DNA from: Flavobacterium buctense
Lineage (GTDB): Bacteria; Bacteroidota; Bacteroidia; Flavobacteriales; Flavobacteriaceae
DNA: 64,000 nucleotides
Assembly: GCF_014486695.1 (NCBI RefSeq)
Contig: NZ_JACTAB010000001.1
Location: forward strand, 248,001 to 312,000
Reading direction: 5' to 3'
Every line of letters starts with the position of its first letter. The first letter of the stretch is position 1. A program made the translations under genes and the position numbers. Below, in pieces: positions 1-7,961 of this stretch. Below the pieces are notes generated by a model that worked only from the letters and a program-made list of their open reading frames with translations, did no database searches and was not told where the DNA came from.

Positions 1-240
1 TTTTCTTTTTTTGATCTCTGTAATATCATTTATAGGAATTTGTTTTTCCTCAAAATCTTCTGAAACAAGTATAGTGTTGTCTTTGACATTATGAAAAACT
101 ACTTTGGAATACTTTTGATTTCGTTCAATCTTGTATGTTTTTCCGGTTTCCATCTTTGCTGGGTCGTTTTCCATGGCTTTGTAGCTAAAACAACTTTGGA
201 GTAAAATTAAAAGGGCAATTCCTAAAAATATTTTTCTCAT
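1..240 (-). CDS. Small lipoprotein, truncated by the window edge
   Basis: Eighty codons are visible from the ATG at 240; the 3' end lies outside the window. The N-terminus is a lipoprotein signal peptide: basic start, hydrophobic core and the lipobox LLQSC, with Cys near residue 17. The mature part begins SYKAMENDPAKMETGKTYKI and is polar and lysine-rich. I do not recognise a family. An export and lipid anchor is likely; the function is unknown. Confidence 0.6.
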   Translation of the reverse strand, partial: MRKIFLGIALLILLQSCFSYKAMENDPAKMETGKTYKIERNQKYSKVVFHNVKDNTILVSEDFEEKQIPINDITEIKKRK

Positions 241-313
241 ATCTATAAATTTAAGGAGTTAATACATCACGAATATAGGAAAATATTTTCATTTTATAAA
301 TTTTTGTAAAAAA

Positions 314-997
314 TTAGCTATGTGACATGGCCATGCAAATGATACTGATTTTGGCATTCGGAATTTTTAAGAGTTCTCGACTACAAGCTTCCAGTGTTGA
401 GCCGGTCGTAATCACATCATCTATCAACAAGAAATGCTTGCCATGATGATTTTCGGAAAAAGTAATGTCGAAAATTGTGTTGCTAATCTCTGCTCTGCCT
501 AAAAGTGACTTCTTGGTTTGGGTTTTGGTGTATAATTTTCGATACAAAATGCTTTCTTCATAGGGAATGGCTAAATTTTGTGCCAATGCTTTGCCGAACA
601 TTGTCACTTGATTATAACCTCGTTCTCGAAACCTTCTCTTATGCAACGGAACCGGAATGATGTAATCGATGTTTTTTAGTGGTTCCACATCTTTTAATTC
701 TGCTGCATACCAATCGCCCACAATGGTTCCGATTTCTTGATGCCCTTTGTACTTTAATTGGTGCATCATTTCCTGAACAATGCCTTTTTTGTGGAAATAA
801 AATAACGCGGCACCAAACTCTAACGGGATTCTCCCATAGAACTTTTGGAACATTTCGTTCTCTTGATTTTTGTGGAAATTAGTCAGCGGAATTTCATGCC
901 GGCAATGCGTACAAATCACCAATTCGTCACTCAATAAAAAGGAATGACAACCGGCGCACGATTTTGGAAAAAATAAATTCAGCAAGTGATTCCACAT
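314..997 (-). CDS. comF: ComF family phosphoribosyltransferase-like protein
   Basis: 227 residues, the usual ComF length. The N-terminus carries two CxxC pairs (CAGC near residue 14 and CTHC near 29), a zinc-ribbon-like start typical of the family. The conserved PVPLHKRRFRERGYNQ stretch lies mid-protein, and the type I PRTase PRPP-binding motif LLIDDVITTGSTLEA is at about residues 190-204. Family members are needed for DNA uptake in competent bacteria, but the biochemical substrate is not established and many non-competent bacteria keep the gene. It stands alone, divergent from glyS. Confidence 0.85.
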   Translation of the reverse strand: MWNHLLNLFFPKSCAGCHSFLLSDELVICTHCRHEIPLTNFHKNQENEMFQKFYGRIPLEFGAALFYFHKKGIVQEMMHQLKYKGHQEIGTIVGDWYAAELKDVEPLKNIDYIIPVPLHKRRFRERGYNQVTMFGKALAQNLAIPYEESILYRKLYTKTQTKKSLLGRAEISNTIFDITFSENHHGKHFLLIDDVITTGSTLEACSRELLKIPNAKISIICMAMSHS

Positions 998-1079
998 AAA
1001 AAAGTAATTTTCTTACATAAAATTATAAAAAAATTCTATTCTAATTGATTTTTAGGCCTTTTTTTATCATCACTTTTTA

Positions 1080-1087
1080 TATTTTTG
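1080..1087 (+). promoter_or_regulatory. Bacteroidota -7 element before glyS
   Basis: TATTTTTG matches TAnnTTTG and is followed by CAG. Only 7 bases separate it from the ATG at 1095, so the predicted leader is a few bases at most. No TTG lies at the ideal 17-20 bp upstream. Confidence 0.45.
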
Positions 1088-1094
1088 CAGCATT

Positions 1095-2636
1095 ATGGCA
1101 AAACAAGAAGATTTATTTAAGAATGTAGTTTCGCATGCAAAAGAGTACGGCTTTATTTTCCCGTCGAGCGAAATATATGATGGTTTGAGCGCAGTATATG
1201 ATTACGCGCAAAACGGCGTCGAATTAAAAAAGAACATAAGAGAATATTGGTGGAAAGCTATGGTGCAAATGCATGAAAATATTGTTGGTCTTGATGCCGC
1301 GATTTTGATGCATCCGACCACTTGGAAAGCTTCGGGTCACGTGGATGCGTTTAACGATCCGTTGATTGACAATAAGGATTCTAAAAAAAGATACAGAGCC
1401 GACGTTTTAATTGAGGATTATGCCGAAAAATTAAACCTGAAAGCCAAAAAAGAAATTGAAAAAGCCCGCGAGCGTTTTGGCGCTTCTTTTGACGAAGAGC
1501 AATACAAAACGACCAATCCGCGAGTGATGGAATATTTGGCCAAAGAGCGTGAAATTCTGGAAAGAATGGGTCGTTCGCTTGGTGCCGGAGATTTAGAAGA
1601 TGTAAAAGCCTTAATCGAAGAACTGGAAATTGCCGATCCGGAAACCGGATCGAGAAATTGGACGGATGTGAAGCAATTCAACTTGATGTTTGGCACCAAA
1701 CTCGGAGCTTCAGCTGAAAATGCTATGGATTTATACTTGCGTCCGGAAACCGCTCAAGGTATTTTCGTGAATTTCTTAAACGTGCAAAAAACCGGAAGAA
1801 TGAAGATTCCGTTTGGTATTGCGCAAACCGGGAAAGCTTTCCGTAACGAGATTGTAGCGCGTCAGTTTATTTTCCGTATGCGTGAGTTTGAACAAATGGA
1901 AATGCAGTTTTTTGTAAAACCGGGTGAAGAAATGAAATGGTACGAGTACTGGAAAGATACCCGTTTGAAATGGCATTTGTCCTTAGGTTTAGGCAAAGAA
2001 AATTATCGTTTCCACGACCACGAAAAATTAGCGCATTATGCCAATGCGGCTTCCGATATTGAATTTAATTTCCCTTTTGGTTTTAAAGAATTGGAAGGTA
2101 TTCACTCGAGAACCGATTTCGATTTGAAAGCACACGAACAATTTTCGGGTAAAAAACTGCAATATTTTGATAACGAGACCAATTCAAACTACGTTCCTTA
2201 TGTAGTAGAAACTTCCGTTGGTTTGGACAGAATGTTCTTGTCGGTTTTCGCTACTTCTTTAAAAGAAGAAACTTTAGAAGATGGTTCAACACGAACGGTT
2301 TTACGTTTGCCGTCTGTTTTGGCGCCGACCAAAGCTGCGGTTTTACCATTGGTGAAAAAGGATGGTTTACCGGAAGTCGCTCAAAAAATCATCGAAGATT
2401 TGAAATGGGATTTCAACGTAGCTTATGACGAAAAAGATGCGGTTGGTCGTCGTTACCGAAGACAAGATGCCTTGGGGACGCCTTTCTGTATTACGGTGGA
2501 TCACCAAACCTTAGAAGATGAAACGGTAACCATTCGCCACCGAGATACTATGGCGCAAGACCGCGTTAAGATATCGGCATTGAGAGACATTATCGGCAAT
2601 GAAGTTTCTATGAGAAATTGGTTGATGAAGATGTAA
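1095..2636 (+). CDS. glyS: Glycyl-tRNA synthetase, single-chain dimeric type
   Basis: 513 residues. Class II synthetase of the alpha2 (archaeal/eukaryotic-like) type used by Bacteroidota, not the bacterial alpha2beta2 enzyme. The class II motif 2 region is at RNEIVARQFIFRMREFEQ, followed by EGIHSRTDFDLKAH and a motif 3-like GLDRMF; the C-terminal anticodon-binding domain begins around VLAPTKAAVLPL. It charges tRNA-Gly in the cytoplasm. The start fits the promoter-like element just upstream. It is monocistronic, with a strong hairpin terminator right after the stop. Confidence 0.97.
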   Translation: MAKQEDLFKNVVSHAKEYGFIFPSSEIYDGLSAVYDYAQNGVELKKNIREYWWKAMVQMHENIVGLDAAILMHPTTWKASGHVDAFNDPLIDNKDSKKRYRADVLIEDYAEKLNLKAKKEIEKARERFGASFDEEQYKTTNPRVMEYLAKEREILERMGRSLGAGDLEDVKALIEELEIADPETGSRNWTDVKQFNLMFGTKLGASAENAMDLYLRPETAQGIFVNFLNVQKTGRMKIPFGIAQTGKAFRNEIVARQFIFRMREFEQMEMQFFVKPGEEMKWYEYWKDTRLKWHLSLGLGKENYRFHDHEKLAHYANAASDIEFNFPFGFKELEGIHSRTDFDLKAHEQFSGKKLQYFDNETNSNYVPYVVETSVGLDRMFLSVFATSLKEETLEDGSTRTVLRLPSVLAPTKAAVLPLVKKDGLPEVAQKIIEDLKWDFNVAYDEKDAVGRRYRRQDALGTPFCITVDHQTLEDETVTIRHRDTMAQDRVKISALRDIIGNEVSMRNWLMKM

Positions 2637-2671
2637 CATTATAGTATTCATTCCTGCAAAGGATAAAAACC

Positions 2672-2706
2672 AAAATCCCAAATTCTAATAAGAATTTGGG
2701 GTTTTC
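2672..2706 (+). terminator. Rho-independent terminator of glyS
   Basis: Stem CCCAAATTCT (2677-2686), loop AATA, complement AGAATTTGGG (2691-2700), flanked by AAAA on the left and GTTTTC on the right. Confidence 0.8.
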
Positions 2707-2950
2707 TATTTTTGTAAGTATTTATCCTGAATAAAATCCACATATCAACAGATTAGGCGTTTCTGTCAACAATTTGAAAAACAAAAAATTCGATGGTATA
2801 TTTTCGTTACAACGAAAATCGATTCGTTTGGTCGTTTTTATTTTTGTTTTTAATTTTTAATACTAATATTTAGTTTAACATAAAGTTTCCCCAAAACTAC
2901 CTGTTAATTTAATCAGAAAATGCTGTCCCTAAATCAACGGATAAGCGTTA
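2707..2950 (+). promoter_or_regulatory. Leader of the LytTR regulator gene, with a 20-bp dyad
   Basis: Intergenic and AT-rich. It contains a near-perfect dyad at 2800-2819 (ATTTTCGTT, AC, AACGAAAAT) that could be an operator. A TATTTTTG -7-like element follows at 2839-2846, inside GGTCGTTTTTATTTTTG, which resembles the shared motif at 51757. No convincing gene of more than about 30 codons is seen. Confidence 0.4.
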
Positions 2951-3835
2951 ATGAGCCACACTTATATAATTATTGATGACAATCAAGACGATGTCACGAA
3001 AACTCAGATTATAGCTGAGCGCTTTCGTAACTTGTCTTTCGTCGCTTCTGCCAATAGTTATGACGAAGGAGTGAATCTTATTTTAGAACACCAACCCCAT
3101 CTTGTTTTTCTCGAGATTGATCCTTCAGACAAAAAGAGTAATCTTGCTTTGTCACTAATAAACGAGTTGTATCGTTATTTAAGTGTTGTACCCAAAATCA
3201 TCATTACAACTTCTAAAAAAGACATGGCCTACGAAGCCTTGAAATATGAAGTGGTTGATTATTTGCTGAAACCATTAGACATTAATGATTTCAGAAAAGC
3301 AATTTTGAAATTTGACCGCGCTATTAAATCGGACTTACCACATATGGAACTGAAAAATCCGGTGGCAACTTTTGAAGTATTGGATGAGACGATGACCGAA
3401 GCACCGGAAACTGCTGAACATGATGTTGAATTGAAAAGCATTCCGGTATCAGCTGAAATGCCGATTGTCGAACAAAAACAACAATCACTTATAATATGTA
3501 TTAAGTCGTACGGCGATTACCGATACATTGACTCAAATGATGTATTGTACTTTGAAGCCGATAACAATTCGACTGATATTCACCTTAATAATGGTGAAAT
3601 GATAACTGCTTTTAAAACTTTGAAGCATTTCGAAACCGTTTTACCGCAAACCCAATTTCTTCGTATTCATAACAGTTACATTATTAATGTGGACCAAGTT
3701 TCGAGGATTCATACCGGAAATACCGTTTGCTACATTAAAAACTCCACCACCAAATTACCGTTCTCAAAATCCTATAAAGACAATGTCGATTTGATTATTA
3801 CTCGCATCGCCGGCGGAAATTATTTGGAGATATAG
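2951..3835 (+). CDS. LytTR-family response regulator with Glu at the phospho-acceptor position
   Basis: 294 residues: receiver domain (about 1-125), acidic linker (about 130-170), and a C-terminal LytTR DNA-binding domain (about 178-290; FLRIHNSYIINVDQV is the typical core). The acidic pocket is IIDDNQDD, the Thr is in ITTSKK and the Lys in YLLKP, but where families have LDI the sequence is FLEIDP: Glu55 replaces the Asp. Glu may mimic the phosphorylated state, so the protein may act without a kinase, or Asp57 may be used instead. It opens the sensory cluster and lies 33 bp before a second regulator gene. DNA targets are unknown. Confidence 0.88.
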   Translation: MSHTYIIIDDNQDDVTKTQIIAERFRNLSFVASANSYDEGVNLILEHQPHLVFLEIDPSDKKSNLALSLINELYRYLSVVPKIIITTSKKDMAYEALKYEVVDYLLKPLDINDFRKAILKFDRAIKSDLPHMELKNPVATFEVLDETMTEAPETAEHDVELKSIPVSAEMPIVEQKQQSLIICIKSYGDYRYIDSNDVLYFEADNNSTDIHLNNGEMITAFKTLKHFETVLPQTQFLRIHNSYIINVDQVSRIHTGNTVCYIKNSTTKLPFSKSYKDNVDLIITRIAGGNYLEI

Positions 3836-3868
3836 AAGAAAAATAGTACGTTTACTAAAATTTAGAAT

Positions 3869-4525
3869 ATGGAAGTAAATGTATTAATGATTGATGATCA
3901 TCCTCCGATTATTGAAGGGTATAAATCCATACTGTCATACAATTCCCATGGTTATGTCCTTAATATTACTACAGCTTTAAGTTGTGAGTCAGCCTATGAG
4001 TTGATTTCAACTACAAAAAATTCATTTGAAATCGTTATGATAGATTACACAATGCCGCCTTATTTAGAGCGAAATATCGAATGTGGTACCGACTTAGTTC
4101 CAATCATTCGAAAATATTTAGGACAATCTAAAATCATGATATTGACTTCCCATTCGGAGTCATTTTTGCTCTTAAAGCTATTAAACGAATGCAATCCTGA
4201 AGGATTGTTGGTAAAAAGTGACATTATGGCTGAGGAATTTCTAGAGGCTTTCGATGCCGTTGTAAGAGGCGAAAACTATTATAGTAGTACCATTACTCGT
4301 CTCAAACAAGAGGTAAAAGAAACTGCCAAAGTTCTCGATAGTTATAACAGACAAATAATTATGTTATTGGCACAAGGAATTAAAACCAAAAACCTTCCCG
4401 ACTATCTATATCTTTCAAAAAGTGCAGTTGACAAAAGGAAAGCTTTTATCAAAGAATTTTTCTGCATTGAAAAAGGCAACGATGAAGACATCCTAAGAGA
4501 AGCTCGAAAAAAAGGATTAATATAG
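3869..4525 (+). CDS. Response regulator, receiver plus LuxR-type HTH
   Basis: 218 residues. Receiver: acidic pair at D9-D10, phospho-acceptor D59 in VMIDYTMP, Thr in ILTSHS, Lys in LVKSD. The C-terminal 65 residues (LLAQGIKTKNLPDYLYLSKS and on) align with a LuxR/NarL helix-turn-helix, with LP where most members have IA. It is a paralogue of the regulator at 10010, sharing the ending LREARKKGLI/LIREAKNKGVI. The likely partner is the TPR kinase at 5238, but pairing is inferred from position only. Confidence 0.88.
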   Translation: MEVNVLMIDDHPPIIEGYKSILSYNSHGYVLNITTALSCESAYELISTTKNSFEIVMIDYTMPPYLERNIECGTDLVPIIRKYLGQSKIMILTSHSESFLLLKLLNECNPEGLLVKSDIMAEEFLEAFDAVVRGENYYSSTITRLKQEVKETAKVLDSYNRQIIMLLAQGIKTKNLPDYLYLSKSAVDKRKAFIKEFFCIEKGNDEDILREARKKGLI

Positions 4526-4849
4526 CTGTTGCATTCTCTAAATCAACATTTTTATCGATTTTAGAAAAATGTACACTTTTAGTGTACCTAAAAGTCATTT
4601 TCATCCATTAATTTTACCTCAATAAAAAACTCAATTTTATTATGGGTAATAAAAGCAAGACTCACCATCTTGACATGTAGCTAAATCTGAGTGGTATCAT
4701 ATTTGGTGAAAATTAATTGAAATTTGTTCTGTTTATTTTGGGTTTGTTATTAAACAGGAGTATGCAAAAACCAACCTAAATGCAGCCTTGGCTTTGATGT
4801 TTGGACGACTTAAAGCTCGGGCTGTATTGTTTTAACCGATGACTGATTT
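4526..4849. other. 324-bp gap with overlapping hairpins
   Basis: No gene is apparent. At 4571-4595 two perfect hairpins overlap and exclude each other: GTACAC/GTGTAC (4571-4576 with 4582-4587) and ACTTTTAG/CTAAAAGT (4575-4582 with 4588-4595). The second is followed by CATTTTCATCC rather than a clean T run. Near 4782-4830, GCAGCC and GGCTGT could pair across about 33 bases, in a stretch of higher GC than its surroundings that might be part of a small RNA or leader. Confidence 0.35.
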
Positions 4850-5212
4850 ATGAGACCATTATTTATTATACTATTCTTTGTACTGTTTTCTTCTTTAGGT
4901 TTTGCCCAAGATAGCGACCAACAAGAATATGCTTATTTAAAAATAAAAACCGGTGAAGAAACCATTACCTATGAATTTGATTCTGTTATTGACTTTAATG
5001 AAAATACTGAGAAAATATTAAACGAAATCACAGTATCTCATCCTACTAATAAAAAAGAAAAAGAACCTTTACTTACCATTGAAATCTCATTCACCATTAC
5101 TTCTAAGAATGAGTCGAGTACCATAACGGGTTCTATTACCGCAGCTCATTCTTCAATAATCGCTTCTGCAAAAAAGCTTCAAACACAATTGCTGGCAATA
5201 GCAATAGGATAA
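4850..5212 (+). CDS. Small secreted protein of unknown function
   Basis: 120 residues with a clear signal peptide (MRPLFIILFFVLFSSLGFAQ, cleavage after FAQ). The mature ~100 residues are rich in Thr, Ser, Glu and Lys, with alternating hydrophobic residues (LLTIEISFTITSK) suggesting a beta-sandwich. No family recognised. It lies 25 bp ahead of the TPR kinase at 5238 on the same strand and is probably co-transcribed, so a periplasmic partner or ligand role is possible but unproven. Confidence 0.6.
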   Translation: MRPLFIILFFVLFSSLGFAQDSDQQEYAYLKIKTGEETITYEFDSVIDFNENTEKILNEITVSHPTNKKEKEPLLTIEISFTITSKNESSTITGSITAAHSSIIASAKKLQTQLLAIAIG

Positions 5213-5237
5213 TTATATTTTTAATTAAATTGGCTAC

Positions 5238-7265
5238 ATGAACAAAAGCGCTGGGTTTTTTATACTTATTTTAATCATCATTTTAGGTTGTAACTCTAAA
5301 TCAACCCATAAAACAAGCAACGCCACCAACGACTCTATTCAAAAATACCTTGACTTAGCCGGGAATGATACTTTAGATTTTGATAAAAGAATAAAGTACA
5401 ATGATAAAGCATTAGGGTTTTTGGATTTGGAGAGGAATGATAGTTTGAGTAGGGAATATTTGAGTAGAGTTAATTATTTATATTTAAAAGCAAATAATTT
5501 TCAAAGTTTTGAAAAAGTAATAAACCATTACAAAATCAAAGTTTTTGAAAAAAATGATAGTTTAGGAATTGCAAGATATTATAAATACAAAGGGCATTAT
5601 CATCATTTTAAGAACGCAAATGACTCTGCTTTTTACAATTACATTGAAGCTGAAAAGATTTTTCAATTTTTGGATAATAAATATGAGATTGCTCTAATAA
5701 ATCTCAACAAATCATTTATACAAAACAACATAAACGACTATTTAGGAGGTGAACTCTCTGCTAAAAAAGCACATAATTACTTTAAAGAAAAAAAATTTTA
5801 TAATAAAGAATTTAAAAGTTTAATTTCACTTGGTAATATTTATCAATCAATAGGTGTAAATGAGAATGCCATAAAATGCTATAAAGATGCAATGAATTTA
5901 ATTGATAAAATTGATGATTATGATTATGTTGAAAAAAACCCTAAAGTAACTTGTCTAAACAATATTGGAAATGTTTATAGAGAACAAAATAACTTTAAAA
6001 AAGCGATATTTTATTTTAACCTCGCCCTGAAAGAAAAAAAAATAACTGAAAAAGACCCTGTATTATATGGGTTATTGTTAAATAATTTGGGCTATTGTTA
6101 TTTAAAAACAAATCAAAAAGGGACAAAAAATTTATTTGTAAAGGCACAAAAAATTTTTGATAGTATCGGGTTAAAAGATGAGAATGCTATCTGTAATATT
6201 AATCTGTCTGAATATTTTTCCAAAAAAGGTGATTCGTTAAAAGCTAATTTTCATGCTGAACTAGCTTTAAAATTAGCTAAAGAATCAAAAGCTTCTTATT
6301 ACTACTTAACCGCCTTAAGTCATGCCGGAAGTATCAACTCAAAGAAAGCACCTAATTACATTAAAGAGTACCATCGGGTTAACGACAGTATGCTATTTGC
6401 GGAAAGAACCGCCAGAAATGAATATTATAAAATTCAGTTAGACACAGACGAAATAGCACAACAAAAAGACACTGCGGTTAAACAGAAATCAATTCTGATT
6501 TTAATCGCTGCTCTTCTTTTTTGTATTTGTTTCTTGATTTTTATTATTGCCCGCCAAAGATTAAAACAAAAAGAATTCCGGTTAAAACAAACCGAACAAA
6601 ATGCCAGTGAAGAAATATACCAACTCATGCTTGTCCAAGAGGATAAAGAAGAAAAAGTACGTCAATTAGAAAAAAAGCGAATCGGACTTGAATTGCATGA
6701 CGGGATTTTAAATAAGCTGGTCAGCACTCGGCTTAATCTTTCCATATTATCCATTAGTCATGATGAAGGGACGGTTAAAAAATGCTTAGACTACATCAAG
6801 AGCATTCAAAGTATAGAAAACGAGATTCGGAATGTTGCCCATGATTTAAACCAAGATTCCTTTTCAGACTCCAATAGCTTCAGCAAGCTGTTAAACAACT
6901 TAACGGAAGACCTGAACGCAACAACCAAGACATTGTTTAAACTTGAATTCAATGATGCCATGGATTGGAATAACGTTTCCAATAGCAAGAAGATGAATTT
7001 GTACCGTATTACACAAGAAGCTAGCCACAACATTATCAAACACGCCAAAGCGAAGAATGCCGAAATCAATATTGTAATGGATGACCATAAAATAAACCTC
7101 TCGATTATTGACAACGGAATTGGGTTAAAGCCATCCCGATCTGAAAATGGAATTGGGTTAGAAAATATGAAGCACCGCATAAAAAATTTAAATGGTAAAT
7201 TTAAAATTACTTCACAGCCCAACCTAGGAACTTCTATCCATATCACAATTCCCAAAATTGACTAA
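5238..7265 (+). CDS. Lipoprotein-type TPR sensor histidine kinase (HisKA_3)
   Basis: 675 residues. The N-terminus has the lipobox LIIILGCN (Cys18), then about 370 residues of helical tetratricopeptide-like repeats (ALINLNKSFIQ, LISLGNIYQSIG, TCLNNIGNVYRE), one transmembrane helix at about 417-440, a coiled-coil linker, a HisKA_3 dimerisation domain with His487 in ELHDGI, and an HATPase_c domain (N-box in TQEASHNIIKHAKA, DNGIGL, NGIGLENM). The topology puts the TPR array in the periplasm and the kinase in the cytoplasm. The TPR half is visibly more AT-rich than the kinase half. Paralogue of 7962-10013. Confidence 0.9.
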   Translation: MNKSAGFFILILIIILGCNSKSTHKTSNATNDSIQKYLDLAGNDTLDFDKRIKYNDKALGFLDLERNDSLSREYLSRVNYLYLKANNFQSFEKVINHYKIKVFEKNDSLGIARYYKYKGHYHHFKNANDSAFYNYIEAEKIFQFLDNKYEIALINLNKSFIQNNINDYLGGELSAKKAHNYFKEKKFYNKEFKSLISLGNIYQSIGVNENAIKCYKDAMNLIDKIDDYDYVEKNPKVTCLNNIGNVYREQNNFKKAIFYFNLALKEKKITEKDPVLYGLLLNNLGYCYLKTNQKGTKNLFVKAQKIFDSIGLKDENAICNINLSEYFSKKGDSLKANFHAELALKLAKESKASYYYLTALSHAGSINSKKAPNYIKEYHRVNDSMLFAERTARNEYYKIQLDTDEIAQQKDTAVKQKSILILIAALLFCICFLIFIIARQRLKQKEFRLKQTEQNASEEIYQLMLVQEDKEEKVRQLEKKRIGLELHDGILNKLVSTRLNLSILSISHDEGTVKKCLDYIKSIQSIENEIRNVAHDLNQDSFSDSNSFSKLLNNLTEDLNATTKTLFKLEFNDAMDWNNVSNSKKMNLYRITQEASHNIIKHAKAKNAEINIVMDDHKINLSIIDNGIGLKPSRSENGIGLENMKHRIKNLNGKFKITSQPNLGTSIHITIPKID

Positions 7266-7439
7266 TTGAATAGTCGAGATATATTCTTTTACTCCCAAGA
7301 GAATAATATTGCTGTTTGCAACTTTAAAATATGCCTCAATCGCAACTTCTTTAAACAACGTTGTTAACATATCCTGAAAATTATCAACATTTTTAGGAAA
7401 ATTGCCAAAATCATCCACCCGAATTTGACTATCATTCAC
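7224..7439 (-). pseudogene. Possible LytTR-domain remnant
   Basis: A 71-codon frame with only a GTG start, preceded directly by a stop and overlapping the end of the kinase gene by 42 bp. Its middle, YFKVANSNIILLGVKEYIST, resembles the LytTR core seen in the regulator at 2951 (FLRIHNSYIINVDQVSRI). It could be a decayed end of a LytTR gene left between the kinase and the peptide gene. Chance similarity is a real alternative. Confidence 0.22.
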
Positions 7440-7600
7440 TCACAAACGAGGTCATTCTACCATAAACACCAATATATATAGGGATTCCCAGAGACATCCT
7501 TTTTAGTTTTACATCGTGAAAGTGTGAAAGCCCTCAAATCATTTAAAGCCCACACTCATTAAAACGAAACAAAAACATTAACAATAAAAAGTCTCAAATT
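7266..7600. other. 335-bp gap before the repeat-peptide gene
   Basis: Apart from the possible LytTR remnant, no gene is visible. TAGTTTTA at 7504-7511 could be a -7 element for the repeat-peptide gene, giving a leader of roughly 85 bases; no TTG lies at the proper distance. The last 60 bases are A-rich, as expected for a translated leader in this group. Confidence 0.3.
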
Positions 7601-7873
7601 ATGAAAAAATTAGCAACAACTTTCGGACTATTGGCTTTAATGCTTGTAGTTACTTCATTTACCACTCCAGTAGATACAGGTGGTAGAACTCCAGGTGGTA
7701 TGGGTTACACTCTTGAAACAGGTGGTAGAACTCCAGGAGGTATGGGTTACACTCTTGAAACAGGTGGTAGAACTCCAGGAGGTATGGGTTACACTCTTGA
7801 AACAGGTGGTAGAACTCCAGGAGGTATGGGATTCAATTTAGAAAGAGGATCTGTTATGCCAAGCGTAAACTAA
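7601..7873 (+). CDS. Secreted tandem-repeat peptide precursor-like protein
   Basis: 90 residues. Residues 1-22 form a signal peptide (hydrophobic FGLLALMLVVTSF). After PVD the protein is four direct repeats of TGGRTPGGMGYTLE (residues 26-81; the last reads GFNLE), then a short tail RGSVMPSVN. There are no Cys residues. The design of signal peptide plus identical Gly-rich units resembles multi-copy peptide precursors such as yeast mating pheromones, or a small repetitive surface protein. It lies between two TPR sensor kinases and is followed by its own strong terminator, which suggests abundant separate expression. I do not recognise a family. Confidence 0.75.
   Translation: MKKLATTFGLLALMLVVTSFTTPVDTGGRTPGGMGYTLETGGRTPGGMGYTLETGGRTPGGMGYTLETGGRTPGGMGFNLERGSVMPSVN
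7676..7843 (+). repeat. Four in-frame 42-bp tandem repeats
   Basis: Units at 7676-7717, 7718-7759, 7760-7801 and 7802-7843. The first three are almost identical at DNA level (a GGT/GGA difference in unit 1); the fourth diverges in its last third. Silent sites are nearly unchanged, pointing to recent duplication or repeat homogenisation. Confidence 0.95.
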
Positions 7874-7894
7874 AAAATTAAAAAAATATTATTT

Positions 7895-7926
7895 AAGCTA
7901 TCAAGATTTCTTGGTAGCTTTTTTTT
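7895..7926 (+). terminator. Strong terminator after the repeat-peptide gene
   Basis: Stem AAGCTATCAAG (7895-7905), loop ATTT, complement CTTGGTAGCTT (7910-7920) with one G-T pair, then a T run to 7926. Confidence 0.88.
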
Positions 7927-7940
7927 ATTGTATATATTTA
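7911..7940 (+). promoter_or_regulatory. Promoter of the second TPR kinase, embedded in the terminator
   Basis: TTG at 7911-7913, 19 bp, then TATATTTA at 7933-7940 (TAnnTTTG with a final A). The TTG lies in the descending arm of the terminator hairpin. Predicted transcription starts near 7946, just before the TTG start codon at 7962. Confidence 0.5.
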
Positions 7941-7961
7941 CCTTTTATAAAAAAGACAACT

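Noticed and set aside
2794-2874. Short hydrophobic frame of 26 codons (MVYFRYNENRFVWSFLFLFL and on)
   Set aside because: It coincides with the 20-bp dyad and a -7-like element; no ribosome-binding signal and no second evidence.
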